From Pseudomonadota bacterium (GTDB lineage: Bacteria > Pseudomonadota > Alphaproteobacteria > Rhizobiales > Hyphomicrobiaceae): a stretch of 7,008 nt of DNA. How positions within the stretch are numbered: the first letter of the stretch is position 1; every line of letters begins with the position of its first letter. The stretch covers positions 1-7,008 of the forward strand of contig JAEZAW010000254.1 in the NCBI GenBank assembly GCA_023430315.1, written 5' to 3'. Under the pieces are notes generated by a model, which made no database searches, was not told the DNA's origin, and saw nothing but the letters and a program-made list of their open reading frames with translations. Positions 6,711 to 7,008 of this stretch are shown piece by piece. The translations under genes and the position numbers were made by a program.

Positions 6711-7008
6711 CCAGCAGCTTGTTGAGATCGGGCGTCGGCACCGAGTGATCGAGATAGCTGAAGGTGCCCTGCTCCTTCACCTCGCGGGCGGCATCGATGA
6801 GCCCGGTCATCGCCGCACGATAGAGTGACGTCGCGAGACTGATGCGCTTGACGCCGGCAGCGGCGAGATCGGCGACGCTGAACGAGCGCCCCTTGATCCC
6901 GACCATGAAGTTGAAGGGACGCTCGAGGCTCGCGCACACTTGGCGCACGGCATCGATGTCCGGCAATCCCGGCGCGAAGAGAACGTCGGCACCCGCCTTT
7001 TCATAGGC
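6703..7008 (-). CDS. PEP mutase/isocitrate lyase superfamily protein, C-terminal part, cut by the window edge
   Basis: The frame is open to the right edge, giving 101 C-terminal residues (stop TGA at 6705-6703). They show the late strands and helices of the phosphoenolpyruvate mutase/isocitrate lyase TIM barrel: 'AYEKAGADVLFAPG' with an LPDID segment, 'RPFNFMVG', 'LAAAGVKRISLATSLYRAA' and a C-terminal 'FSYLDHSVPTPDLNKLL' tail. Members of the small PF13714-type group are usually about 260-290 aa, so roughly the first 60% is outside the window, including the catalytic loop needed to separate lyase, mutase and hydrolase types. The specific reaction therefore cannot be named. It is convergent with the TIGR01244 gene, 14 bp apart, and probably unrelated to the fdo operon. 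No frameshift is seen in the visible part. Confidence 0.85.
   Translation of the reverse strand, partial: AYEKAGADVLFAPGLPDIDAVRQVCASLERPFNFMVGIKGRSFSVADLAAAGVKRISLATSLYRAAMTGLIDAAREVKEQGTFSYLDHSVPTPDLNKLLGG

Noticed and set aside
5996..6937. 313-codon minus-strand ORF across the TIGR01244 gene and the promoter region
   Set aside because: It runs opposite a well-supported gene and through the A+T-rich intergenic region, has low-complexity Arg/Ala/Gly composition, and has no family resemblance.
1..7008. CRISPR arrays, insertion sequences, tRNA or rRNA genes
   Set aside because: No spaced direct repeats, transposase-like ORF, terminal inverted repeats or cloverleaf sequence were seen on reading both strands.

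Overview
The window is GC-rich DNA that reads like an alphaproteobacterium, probably Hyphomicrobiales (Rhizobiales). That placement is inferred from base composition, protein character and a gene order I recall from rhizobia such as Sinorhizobium meliloti; no marker gene fixes the taxon. Nearly all of it is one minus-strand operon for a respiratory, selenocysteine-containing formate dehydrogenase of the FdnGHI/FdoGHI type, plus its maturation genes.

Reading along the minus strand from right to left, the operon holds fdoG (catalytic alpha subunit, 5861-2772), fdoH (four-cluster ferredoxin-like beta subunit, 2759-1854), fdoI (cytochrome b gamma subunit, 1857-1168), fdhE (maturation factor, 1130-189) and the first 55 codons of selA (selenocysteine synthase, 167 to the left edge). 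Spacings are 12 bp, a 4-bp ATGA overlap, 37 bp and 21 bp, so a single transcript is likely. The alpha subunit appears as two open reading frames only because codon 200 is TGA. The residues around it match the E. coli FdnG selenocysteine site, and the TGA is followed at once by a stem-loop with the hallmarks of a bacterial SECIS element. An operon that needs selenocysteine therefore also carries a gene for making it.

Working model: FdoG is exported by the Tat pathway, oxidises formate in the periplasm at a Mo/W-bis-MGD-Sec centre, passes electrons through its own 4Fe-4S cluster and the four clusters of FdoH to two b hemes in FdoI, and so to quinone. FdhE assists assembly in the cytoplasm. SelA makes the Sec-tRNA used at codon 200.

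Right of the operon, 5862-6244 is a 383-bp divergent intergenic region with an A+T-rich core, several short palindromes and a leader hairpin. Beyond it, on the plus strand, is a 147-aa TIGR01244/DUF442 protein (rhodanese/phosphatase-like loop) with a TTG start (6245-6688). Converging on it from the right edge is the C-terminal third of a PEP mutase/isocitrate lyase superfamily protein (7008-6703). An 8-bp inverted repeat that includes both stop codons lies between these two.

I see no mobile element, CRISPR array, tRNA or rRNA. The components belong to known families; the best points for a second look are the complete SECIS with its own lower stem, the linked selA, and the uncharacterised divergent promoter region.
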